A stretch of 8,746 nt of DNA from an uncultured Selenomonadales bacterium (GTDB taxonomy: Bacteria; Bacillota_C; Negativicutes; Selenomonadales; Selenomonadaceae): contig CALGGX010000463.1 in assembly GCA_937916025.1 (NCBI GenBank), forward strand, positions 1 through 8,746. Direction: 5' to 3'. The stretch's first letter is position 1. Each line of letters begins with the position of its first letter. Under the pieces are notes generated by a model, which saw nothing but the letters and a program-made list of their open reading frames with translations, was not told the origin of the DNA and made no database searches. A program made the translations under genes and the position numbers. Shown here piece by piece: positions 1-5,893 of this stretch.

Positions 1-38
1 AGCCGTGACTGGAGTTCAGACGTGTGCTCTTCCGATCT
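1..38 (+). other. Illumina TruSeq adapter sequence (contaminant)
   Basis: Bases 5-38 match the 34-nt TruSeq index-read (Read 2) adapter, which begins GTGACTGGAGTTC and ends GCTCTTCCGATCT. Bases 1-4 would then be the tail of the index barcode. Coding sequence for dxr starts in frame exactly at base 39, directly after the adapter's terminal GATCT. This is library-construction DNA left on the contig end, not part of any genome. The match is from memory of the adapter sequence and is exact as far as I can tell. Confidence 0.96.
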
Positions 39-415
39 TATCATCATCTGTACAATTTTAAATATGACGATATTAAAGTTGTAATTCATCCGCAAAGTCT
101 CGTACATTCTATGGTAGAATTTTCTGATGGTTCTTTTTTGGCTCAATTAGGGGTTCCTTCCATGCATATTCCTATTCAATATGCTATTACTTATCCTGAG
201 AGAGTTCAAGGTATAAAATCCAATTCACTTAACCTGTTTGAAGTAAAAAATCTGAGTTTTTATGAACCAGATTTGGATAAATTTAAGGCACTGAAACTTG
301 CAATTGAGGCGGGGAAAGCAGGCGGAGTTTGTCCTGCCGTACTTAATGCGGCGAATGAAGTTGCCGTATATGCTTTTTTGGATGATAAATTTAAACTCGG
401 AAAAATTGTTGAAAT
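39..415 (+). CDS. dxr: 1-deoxy-D-xylulose 5-phosphate reductoisomerase, internal fragment
   Basis: DXR makes 2-C-methyl-D-erythritol 4-phosphate from DXP with NADPH, the first committed step of the MEP isoprenoid pathway in the cytosol. The reading frame opens at 39 with HHLYNFKYDDIKVV and runs through the very conserved HPQSLVHSMVEF block, the GVPSMHIPIQYA block, and the LNAANEVAVYAF block near the end of the catalytic part. About 125 residues remain of a protein that is normally near 380-400. The N-terminal NADPH-binding domain is cut away by the adapter, and the C-terminal tail is lost at the junction near 415. The frame then reads a few foreign codons to a TGA at 432-434. The piece is AT-rich (about 36% GC by hand count over 61-420), unlike the genes that follow, so it probably comes from another organism. 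Identity is secure; its belonging to this locus is not. Confidence 0.93.
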
Positions 416-425
416 GCTCGGCGGA
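400..425. other. Chimeric junction between dxr and helicase sequence
   Basis: Here DXR coding sequence (frame starting at 39) ends without its usual C-terminus, and helicase coding sequence begins in a different frame with no start codon or RBS of its own. Base composition and codon choice change at the same place, from AT-rich codons to codons such as TCG, GCG, CGA and GAC. The exact breakpoint cannot be placed because the bases around AAATGCTCGGCGGAAGAG read plausibly in both genes. A true rearrangement is possible, but with an adapter at the contig end a library or assembly chimera is more likely. Confidence 0.8.
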
Positions 426-3400
426 AGAGTTTGAAAGCGACGAAGACGCTCGATTGCATGCGCTCAACAATTTTTGGAATGAAATCGAAGGCGCGCCGAA
501 ACATTTTTCATCGCCGAACGAGGCGTATGCATGGATGTACGAGCACTTGATTGAATATCGACCGTTCGCCGAGATGATCCGCCGCTGTCGAGGCGAAGCA
601 GTTTCATTGAAAGAACTCGCGACGACGATCTTTTCGACATTGCAATCGGAGGACGCGTTGAAGGCAGTCGGAGTTTTGTTGGCAATCGCGCCGCTCGCTC
701 GCAATGAAAAAGACGCCGTTCTGTTTCCCGCGCGCATGCACATGCTGTTTCGCGGCATCAAAGGCGTCTACGCTTGCGCTGACAAAAAATGCCCGCATTC
801 GCACTCCGAAAGCAACGCGTACGGAACTCTCACGCTCGGCGAAGTATTTCTGTCGGACGGCGAATTGACTTGCCCGCATTGCGGCAGTGTCGTCCATGAA
901 TTGTACAACGATCGGCGATGCGGCGCGCTGTTTTTCAAAGGCTACGTGCTCGCGAACGACATCGAGCGGCACGAAAAAACATATCTCTGGCGATACTCCG
1001 GGCAATTGCTCGACAATCGCGTGATGGAAATTCACCTGTTCATTCCGCCCGACGACTACAAACTCGACAACAATCAGCGAAAAAACCTCAAGCCGTGTTG
1101 GCTCGACGTGCGGAGCGGCTTCATACACTTCGACGCCGCGCGGGAAGACGCTCCGCATTGCCGAAAATTGTATTACGGCACGTTTTCGGTCAAAGGGCGT
1201 CCGAACATGTTTACGTTTCAAAAATGCCCGCATTGTCGACATCAATTTTCTTACAGTCAATTGACTTCATTCGGCACGCGCGGCAATCAATCATTCTTCA
1301 ATCTGATCAAAACGCAATTTTTGAGTCAACCTGCCGTGCCGGGCAAATCCGATCTGCCGAATGAGGGGCGTAAAGTATTGCTTTTTTCGGACAGTCGACA
1401 GCGGGCGGCGACACTTGCGCGAGACATGTCGAAAATCTCGGACGACACGGCGGCTCGACAGTTGTTTGCGCTTGCCGCCGATCGAATGAAGCAAGTCGAC
1501 GACGATTTATCACTGAATGATCTGTACGGATATTTTTGCCTTGACGCCGGACTGCAGAACGTGCAACTGTTTAACGCCGAAGCTCGAGACAATTTCTTGA
1601 CGCAATGCATGAAGATCAAGAGTGCATTTCAAAAATTCGGCGATAAACGTCGACCGCGCGCCTACATTTCCGATGCGCCCGATCAGATGAAAGAGATCAT
1701 ATTGCGATTGTTTTGCGGCGGCTACAACACTCTCTACGACTCCGCCGTTGCCTGGCTCGAGCCGAATTGGGAGACGCTGTCGATTTGCGTCGACAAACTT
1801 CGCGTTTCGGAGCGGGAATTTATCGAGCTGTTCAATGCGTGGCTGATGTCGATTTGCGATCAAAACACCGCACTCGGACATAATTTTTCATCGATCGTCC
1901 GCGCGGAAGTGCGTCGAAATTACGGCGATTACGGTCTGAGCGACGCTTGGAAATTCTCAACAACGATCCGCGAGATCATGAATTGGAATGACAACTCGAA
2001 GACGATGATGAATTGGCGGCGCGAGTTGCATGACAACTTTCTCGAAAGGAATGCGGACGGCAATTTTTACGTCAACATCAACAACTTGCGCGTGCGATTT
2101 GATCTCAATCATCAATGGCATCGTTGCGAACAGTGTAAGGAACTCACGCCGTATTTGTTGAAAGGCAGGTGCCCGACTTGCGCCGGTTCGACAACGCATG
2201 TTTTGAATGACGCCGATTTCGGCGCGTTGCAATTTTGGCGTCTGCCGATTGAGGATGCCGTCAACAAAAAGATCGCCGTTCGAGTGATCGACACCGAAGA
2301 ACATACCGCGCAACTCTCGCATAAAGATCAGCGCGACGAGTTCTGGTCGAAGACGGAGAATTACGAGTTGCGCTTTCAAGATTTTCTGCAGAAGGGCGAG
2401 TCGCCGGTCGACATATTGAGTAGCACGACGACTATGGAAGTCGGCATCGATATCGGCTCACTGGTGGCGATCGGACTGCGAAACATACCGCCGATGCGCG
2501 AGAATTATCAACAGCGCGCGGGGCGGGCAGGACGCCGGGGCTCGAGTCTCTCGACAATCGTGACGTTTTGCGAGGACGGTCCGCACGACACTCTGTATTT
2601 CAATGATCCGGTGCCGATGTTTCGAGGCGATCCTCGCAAGCCGTGGATCGATGTCGAGAGCGAAAAATTATTCCGCCGACACCTGTCGATGATTGTCTTT
2701 CAAGAATTTCTGTCGCGAAGCCACTCGAGCCTCGACGCGATCTCCGCCGCCGAATTTTTGAATGATCATCTCGCCGAGTTTAAGCAATTCGCGAGCAACT
2801 TCAAAATTCCGCGCGGAACGGCGTTGCTTCCGGCGAACATTACGCTCGACATGCGCGCTTGGAGCGACGGACTGTCGGACGAGCTGAACGCGCTCGACGA
2901 CAAAAAAAATCGCCATCCCGAGATGTTCGGCATCAGGAATGACGGCACGCTCGCCAACAATGCGAAGAGTCTGTTGGATGCGCTTTTCGACGCGGGCATC
3001 ATCCCGACGTATTCGTTTCCGATCAATGTCGTGAGCGCGTATGTCGTCAACGGCGACGGCAAAATCATGTATCAGCTCGAGCGCGGCTTGGACATTGCAA
3101 TCAGCGAATACGCGCCCGGGCGTTCGATCGTCGTCGACAAAAAGACGTATCAGATCGGCGGCTTGTATTATCGAGGCGGCGAGTGGCGACGGAGTCCCGC
3201 GCGGAATTTCATCGACGATAAGAATTACGTTAAGTCATTACTCGAATGCGATTGCGGTTGGTTCGGCTTGGCTGAAGAAAATTACGATTGCTGTCCGTTC
3301 TGCGGCAGTCGAGCATTGCGATTGTCGGAGAGACAATTGTTGCGACCGTGGGGCTTTGCGCCGAAAAATGCCGAGGCGATAAGCGAGGCGCAATTGGTTG

Positions 3401-4311
3401 AAGAGTATTCGACGGCGCAACCGCCGGAGTATTCGACATTGCCGGAGCATGACGAAATGCTCGGCATCGAGTCTTGTCGACATATCAGAATGGCGATTCG
3501 TAAAAATCAGCGCATCATCATGCGAAACAGCGGCTCGAACAATACCGGCTTCGTCGTGTGTCGGGATTGCGGCGCGGCAGTTCCGAACACGACCGATAAG
3601 CCGCTGAAGAATGTCAAGCGACCGTACAAGTCGAAGTTTGCTGAGTGCAAGCACTCGGATACGGTGGCGGTGGATTTGGGCTTTGACTTCGTCACGGACA
3701 TGTTGGTCTTGGAGTTTGCGTTGGACGATCGATTGATTGACACGCGTAACGACGAAAAAAATCTGTGGTTGGATCGGGCGGCGCAATCGGTGGCGGAAGC
3801 GTTTCGATTGATTGTCGGCAAGGAGCTCGACATCGAGTTTGGCGAGCTCGTCACCGGCTATCGCATTCGCCGCACGCAACAGACATTCGTCGACATTTAC
3901 ATCTACGACAACTTGTCGAGCGGCGCGGGATATTCCGTGCGGATTGCGGAAGAAATCGAAAATCTGTTGACACAAACGACAATGCTGTTAAAATCATGTA
4001 ACTGTGCAACGGCTTGCAGCAATTGTTTGAAGCATTATCGCAATCAATATGTGCATGGGAAATTGGATCGGCATTACGGCTTGCAATTGCTCGAATGGGG
4101 AATGGAAGGCAAGCTCGCCGCCGACATTCCGCTCGACATTCAGCATCGATACATCGAGTCGATCGCGGACGTTGTAGCTGAACTCGGTCGAGATGCAAAC
4201 CGACTGACGGTTTATCCCGCAATGCGGGCGGAGCCGCCGGACGACGCCGGAATCTGTATTCGCGATTCGTATTTCAAATATGCCAAGCCGTACATTTTGA
4301 ATGAATTATAA
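415..4311 (+). CDS. Zinc-rich SF2 helicase with C-terminal DUF1998/MZB module, 5'-truncated (DruE-like)
   Basis: This is a large superfamily 2 helicase that lacks its start. About 1,300 residues remain. Missing is RecA domain 1 (Walker A and DExH box), which should lie upstream of the junction. What remains, in order: a PARMHMLFRGIKGVYAC segment followed by a cysteine cluster (C codons at 775, 790, 871, 880); a CPHC pair (1228-1236); the domain 2 entry motif VLLFSDSRQRAA (1375); a roughly 330-residue insertion with CxxC...CxxC (2125, 2134, 2170, 2179); motif V STTTMEVGIDIG (2422-2457); motif VI QQRAGRAGRRG (2509-2541); more cysteine pairs (3247/3253, 3292/3301, 3559/3568); and a C-terminal GAGY...CNCATACSNC...LDRHYG block (3880-4095) typical of DUF1998/MZB. 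Such helicases occur in Druantia (DruE), in DISARM relatives, and as MrfA repair helicases. The size and internal insertion favour a DruE-like protein, by inference. The gene ends at TAA 4309-4311. An in-frame ATG-like start near 298 lies in dxr sequence and is not real. Confidence 0.82.
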   Translation, partial: CSAEEFESDEDARLHALNNFWNEIEGAPKHFSSPNEAYAWMYEHLIEYRPFAEMIRRCRGEAVSLKELATTIFSTLQSEDALKAVGVLLAIAPLARNEKDAVLFPARMHMLFRGIKGVYACADKKCPHSHSESNAYGTLTLGEVFLSDGELTCPHCGSVVHELYNDRRCGALFFKGYVLANDIERHEKTYLWRYSGQLLDNRVMEIHLFIPPDDYKLDNNQRKNLKPCWLDVRSGFIHFDAAREDAPHCRKLYYGTFSVKGRPNMFTFQKCPHCRHQFSYSQLTSFGTRGNQSFFNLIKTQFLSQPAVPGKSDLPNEGRKVLLFSDSRQRAATLARDMSKISDDTAARQLFALAADRMKQVDDDLSLNDLYGYFCLDAGLQNVQLFNAEARDNFLTQCMKIKSAFQKFGDKRRPRAYISDAPDQMKEIILRLFCGGYNTLYDSAVAWLEPNWETLSICVDKLRVSEREFIELFNAWLMSICDQNTALGHNFSSIVRAEVRRNYGDYGLSDAWKFSTTIREIMNWNDNSKTMMNWRRELHDNFLERNADGNFYVNINNLRVRFDLNHQWHRCEQCKELTPYLLKGRCPTCAGSTTHVLNDADFGALQFWRLPIEDAVNKKIAVRVIDTEEHTAQLSHKDQRDEFWSKTENYELRFQDFLQKGESPVDILSSTTTMEVGIDIGSLVAIGLRNIPPMRENYQQRAGRAGRRGSSLSTIVTFCEDGPHDTLYFNDPVPMFRGDPRKPWIDVESEKLFRRHLSMIVFQEFLSRSHSSLDAISAAEFLNDHLAEFKQFASNFKIPRGTALLPANITLDMRAWSDGLSDELNALDDKKNRHPEMFGIRNDGTLANNAKSLLDALFDAGIIPTYSFPINVVSAYVVNGDGKIMYQLERGLDIAISEYAPGRSIVVDKKTYQIGGLYYRGGEWRRSPARNFIDDKNYVKSLLECDCGWFGLAEENYDCCPFCGSRALRLSERQLLRPWGFAPKNAEAISEAQLVEEYSTAQPPEYSTLPEHDEMLGIESCRHIRMAIRKNQRIIMRNSGSNNTGFVVCRDCGAAVPNTTDKPLKNVKRPYKSKFAECKHSDTVAVDLGFDFVTDMLVLEFALDDRLIDTRNDEKNLWLDRAAQSVAEAFRLIVGKELDIEFGELVTGYRIRRTQQTFVDIYIYDNLSSGAGYSVRIAEEIENLLTQTTMLLKSCNCATACSNCLKHYRNQYVHGKLDRHYGLQLLEWGMEGKLAADIPLDIQHRYIESIADVVAELGRDANRLTVYPAMRAEPPDDAGICIRDSYFKYAKPYILNEL

Positions 4312-4312
4312 T
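4307..4312 (+). promoter_or_regulatory. Candidate -10 element for the thiW leader
   Basis: A perfect TATAAT overlaps the helicase stop codon and would start RNA near 4319, just ahead of the riboswitch P1 helix. No recognisable -35 hexamer lies 16-18 bp upstream (CAAGCC or similar), so the call is weak. thiW might instead be read from the helicase transcript, since no terminator separates the two. Confidence 0.3.
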
Positions 4313-4325
4313 CGATTTGACAACT

Positions 4326-4421
4326 GAATATTGATCGGGGAGCTCGTGCGACGGGCTGAGAGGAAGGTACACCTTCGACCCTTACACCTGATTCGGATAA
4401 TGCCGACGTAGGAAAATGTTT
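4326..4421 (+). promoter_or_regulatory. TPP riboswitch (THI element)
   Basis: The conserved TPP aptamer core is plain: GGGCTGAGAGG (4353-4363), ACCCTTACACCTGATTCGG (4378-4396) and GGATAATGCCGACGTAGGAA (4395-4414). Supporting helices are P1 from 4326-4332 with 4415-4421, P2 AGCTCG with CGGGCT (4341-4346/4352-4357), P3 GAAGG with CCTTC, and P4/P5 TCGG...CCGA. The aptamer binds thiamine pyrophosphate and switches off the downstream gene, here thiW. The nearby terminator hairpin shows that control is at least partly by premature transcription termination. Confidence 0.96.
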
Positions 4422-4432
4422 TTTCTTTGCAT

Positions 4433-4467
4433 GGAGATTGCCGAGTATGGCGATCTCCAATTTTTTT
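4433..4467 (+). terminator. Riboswitch-controlled intrinsic terminator
   Basis: The arms GGAGATTGCC (4433-4442) and GGCGATCTCC (4449-4458) pair over 10 bp with one G-U, around a six-base loop, and are followed by AA and seven Ts (4461-4467). This is the expression platform of the TPP riboswitch. It lies between the aptamer and the thiW ribosome-binding site, so it should form when TPP is bound. It also argues against the upstream in-frame TTG (4438) and ATG (4447) as thiW starts, because they lie inside the hairpin. Confidence 0.9.
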
Positions 4468-4482
4468 GGAGGTGAATTGTTC

Positions 4483-4974
4483 ATGCAAAACGATTCGACA
4501 CGAAAACTTGTCATTGCCGCGCTGTTGACGGCAGTTGCGGTCGTCGGAAGCGTCATTTCGTTTCCGATACTCGGAAGCCGTTGCGCGCCCGTTCAGCACA
4601 TGGTCAACGTGTTTTGCGCGATACTGCTCGGGCGTTGGTACGGCGTGAGTGCGGCGTTCGTTGCAAGCCTTTTGCGCAATCTTATCGGACTCGGAAGTTT
4701 GCTCGCATTCCCGGGCAGTATGTGCGGCGCGCTTTTGAGCGGACTTGTTTACGGCTCGACAAAAAGTATTCGCGCGACTGTTCTCGCCGAAGCATTCGGC
4801 ACCGGCATCATCGGCGGTCTGCTTTCGTATCCGATCGCAATTTTTTTGATGGGGCAATCGGCGGGCGATATCGCGTTTTATGCTTACGTCATTCCGTTTC
4901 TGATCTCAACCGGTTGCGGCTCGATTCTCGCGGGCATCGTCGTATCGAAATTCAAAGATCGGCTGAACATTTGA
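4483..4974 (+). CDS. thiW: ThiW, thiamine-precursor ECF transporter S component
   Basis: ThiW is the membrane substrate-binding (S) component of an energy-coupling factor transporter, thought to take up the thiazole precursor of thiamine. The 163-residue protein is almost wholly hydrophobic with about five membrane segments. It has the family blocks ISFPILGSRCAPVQHMVNV near residues 25-43, LLGRWYGVSAAFV, and LRNLIGLGSLLAFPGSMCGAL. ATG 4483 is chosen because GGAGGTG at 4468-4474 sits 10 bases upstream and because earlier in-frame starts fall in the terminator. No EcfA ATPase or EcfT gene is visible, so it must use a shared energising module encoded elsewhere. The TPP riboswitch supports the role. 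It is a lone gene between the helicase and a strong terminator. Confidence 0.95.
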   Translation: MQNDSTRKLVIAALLTAVAVVGSVISFPILGSRCAPVQHMVNVFCAILLGRWYGVSAAFVASLLRNLIGLGSLLAFPGSMCGALLSGLVYGSTKSIRATVLAEAFGTGIIGGLLSYPIAIFLMGQSAGDIAFYAYVIPFLISTGCGSILAGIVVSKFKDRLNI

Positions 4975-4982
4975 GAGAAGCG

Positions 4983-5022
4983 AAAAGGGCATCCTCCGCG
5001 CGGATAGAGGACGTCCCTTTTT
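4983..5022. terminator. Bidirectional intrinsic terminator between thiW and the FkbM gene
   Basis: AAAAGGG (4983-4989) pairs with CCCTTTT (5015-5021), and TCCTC (4992-4996) pairs with GAGGA (5007-5011), with a small internal loop. T-runs follow on the plus strand (5018-5022) and on the minus strand (complement of the A-run at 4983-4986). It lies 8 bp after the thiW stop and 16 bp past the FkbM stop, so it can end both converging transcripts. Confidence 0.88.
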
Positions 5023-5038
5023 AATTGCAATAAAAAAA

Positions 5039-5741
5039 TTACTGTATGTTGACGATCTGCATGCGCAAGACAGCGATCTCGTGTCGCCGGAAAAAGTCTC
5101 GAACTTCGGCGGCGCGTTGAAGAAGATGTGATTTGTATTTGTCGACGTAATATCGATTGATGCCGTTCTGAAATGCGAAGACGTAATCGTTTTTGATTAA
5201 AATGTCTTCCCATTTGTCGTGACAGGGAATTGTCGTGCCGGGCAGAGTTGCTTCCATTACGAACATCCACGGACGGAATTCAGCCCAGTCTTTGACGCCG
5301 AGCAGAACTTCGCGTTCAAAACCCTCGACATCAATCTTACAGAAATGGATCGGCTGATGCGGATTGCAGTATCGATGAAAAACTTCAGTCAGTGTAAGGA
5401 TGGGAGTTTCTCGTTCCCCCCCTGTCTTTCCATTTTGAAGCGACTTCTTCCGAGAAAGTGGCACCGGTGTCTGCGCCCATCAATTGCAGACTGCCGCGTT
5501 TCTCGCCGAGACCGATACAGAGATTGATGTCGCGCGGACGTTGCTCTTCAAGTTGCAAACATCTGAAGGGGAGCGGCTCGATATTAATTCCGTGCCAGCC
5601 CCGGAGATAGAAGAACTTCGTCACGCTGATGTTTGTCGGATCATTCGCCCCAACATCGATATAGAAACCGTCATCGACATCGCGGAGGAACGAGTAGACG
5701 ATGATATCCTCGAACTCCTGCGCATACGATTCGAGTCTCAT
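5039..5741 (-). pseudogene. FkbM-family methyltransferase, frameshifted at a G7 tract
   Basis: FkbM-family proteins are S-adenosylmethionine-dependent O-methyltransferases, often acting on sugars or lipid-linked glycans. The 5' part (5741 down to 5385) reads MRLESYAQEFEDIIVYSFL and has the SAM-binding motif FYIDVGANDP (residues 26-35) and NIEPLPFRC. The 3' part, in another frame (to the TAA at 5039), holds HFCKIDVEGFEREVLLG and the rest of the fold. The two join at a run of seven Gs (coding strand; 5416-5422 on plus). Removing one G gives a continuous protein of 233 residues reading KDRGERETPILTLTEV across the join, a normal length for the family. The start is set by GGAGGT (5748-5753) six bases upstream. 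The cause could be mutation, sequencing error or slippage. The substrate is unknown. Confidence 0.88.
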
Positions 5742-5767
5742 ATTGTAACCTCCAATCGTTGATTTTA

Positions 5768-5796
5768 TTGACAGCGAAGCCTCTGCATGCTAGAAT
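5768..5796 (+). promoter_or_regulatory. Sigma70-type promoter for the HNH gene
   Basis: TTGACA (5768-5773), a 17-bp spacer and TAGAAT (5791-5796) make a near-consensus vegetative promoter pointing right, with transcription expected from about 5803. The leader to the HNH start codon is about 90 nt and includes the hairpin at 5825-5862. Confidence 0.82.
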
Positions 5797-5840
5797 TGAC
5801 TCGTTAAAGCAAACAAGACAACGCGCCGAGAGGCTTCGTT
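5773..5840. repeat. Imperfect inverted repeat in the divergent regulatory region
   Basis: AGCGAAGCCTCT (5773-5784) and AGAGGCTTCGTT (5829-5840) are inverted copies matching at 11 of 12 bases, 44 bp apart. The left arm overlaps the end of the rightward -35 and its spacer; the right arm lies by the expected start of the leftward transcript. This arrangement would suit a repressor binding both arms, but no regulator is seen. Confidence 0.6.
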
Positions 5841-5862
5841 AATCATTTTAACGCCTCGCGGC
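5825..5862 (+). promoter_or_regulatory. Strong leader hairpin with embedded CGTTAA/TTAACG palindrome
   Basis: GCCGAGAGGC (5825-5834) pairs with GCCTCGCGGC (5853-5862) with one mismatch. After a TTC bulge, GTTAA (5838-5842) pairs with TTAAC (5848-5852) around a five-base loop. There is no T-run, so it is not an intrinsic terminator. It lies in the expected HNH leader, 16 bp ahead of the AGGAGG. It could be an RNA structure or a DNA operator; CGTTAA recurs at 5802-5807. Confidence 0.6.
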
Positions 5863-5873
5863 CAGCTTGTCAA
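5845..5873 (-). promoter_or_regulatory. Sigma70-type promoter for the FkbM gene
   Basis: On the minus strand, TTGACA (5873-5868), a 17-bp spacer and TAAAAT (5850-5845) form a near-consensus promoter pointing left, with transcription from about 5838. It lies to the right of the HNH promoter, so the two point towards each other and their leaders overlap by roughly 35 nt. Confidence 0.82.
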
Positions 5874-5893
5874 CAGGCAGGAGGAATGTTGAA

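Noticed and set aside
298..414. In-frame start for the helicase near 298
   Set aside because: These codons are dxr DNA read in another frame, with no RBS. The real helicase start lies upstream of sequence not present here.
3238..3975. Long minus-strand reading frame under the helicase
   Set aside because: An antisense frame kept open by codon bias; composition is Arg/Gln/His-rich with no domain, RBS or conserved motif.
4317..4322. TTGACA just before the riboswitch as a -35 box
   Set aside because: No -10-like hexamer lies 16-18 bp downstream (GAGCTC), and the RNA would start inside the aptamer.
4438..4482. Earlier in-frame TTG/ATG starts for thiW
   Set aside because: They lie inside the terminator hairpin and T-run; the good SD serves ATG 4483.
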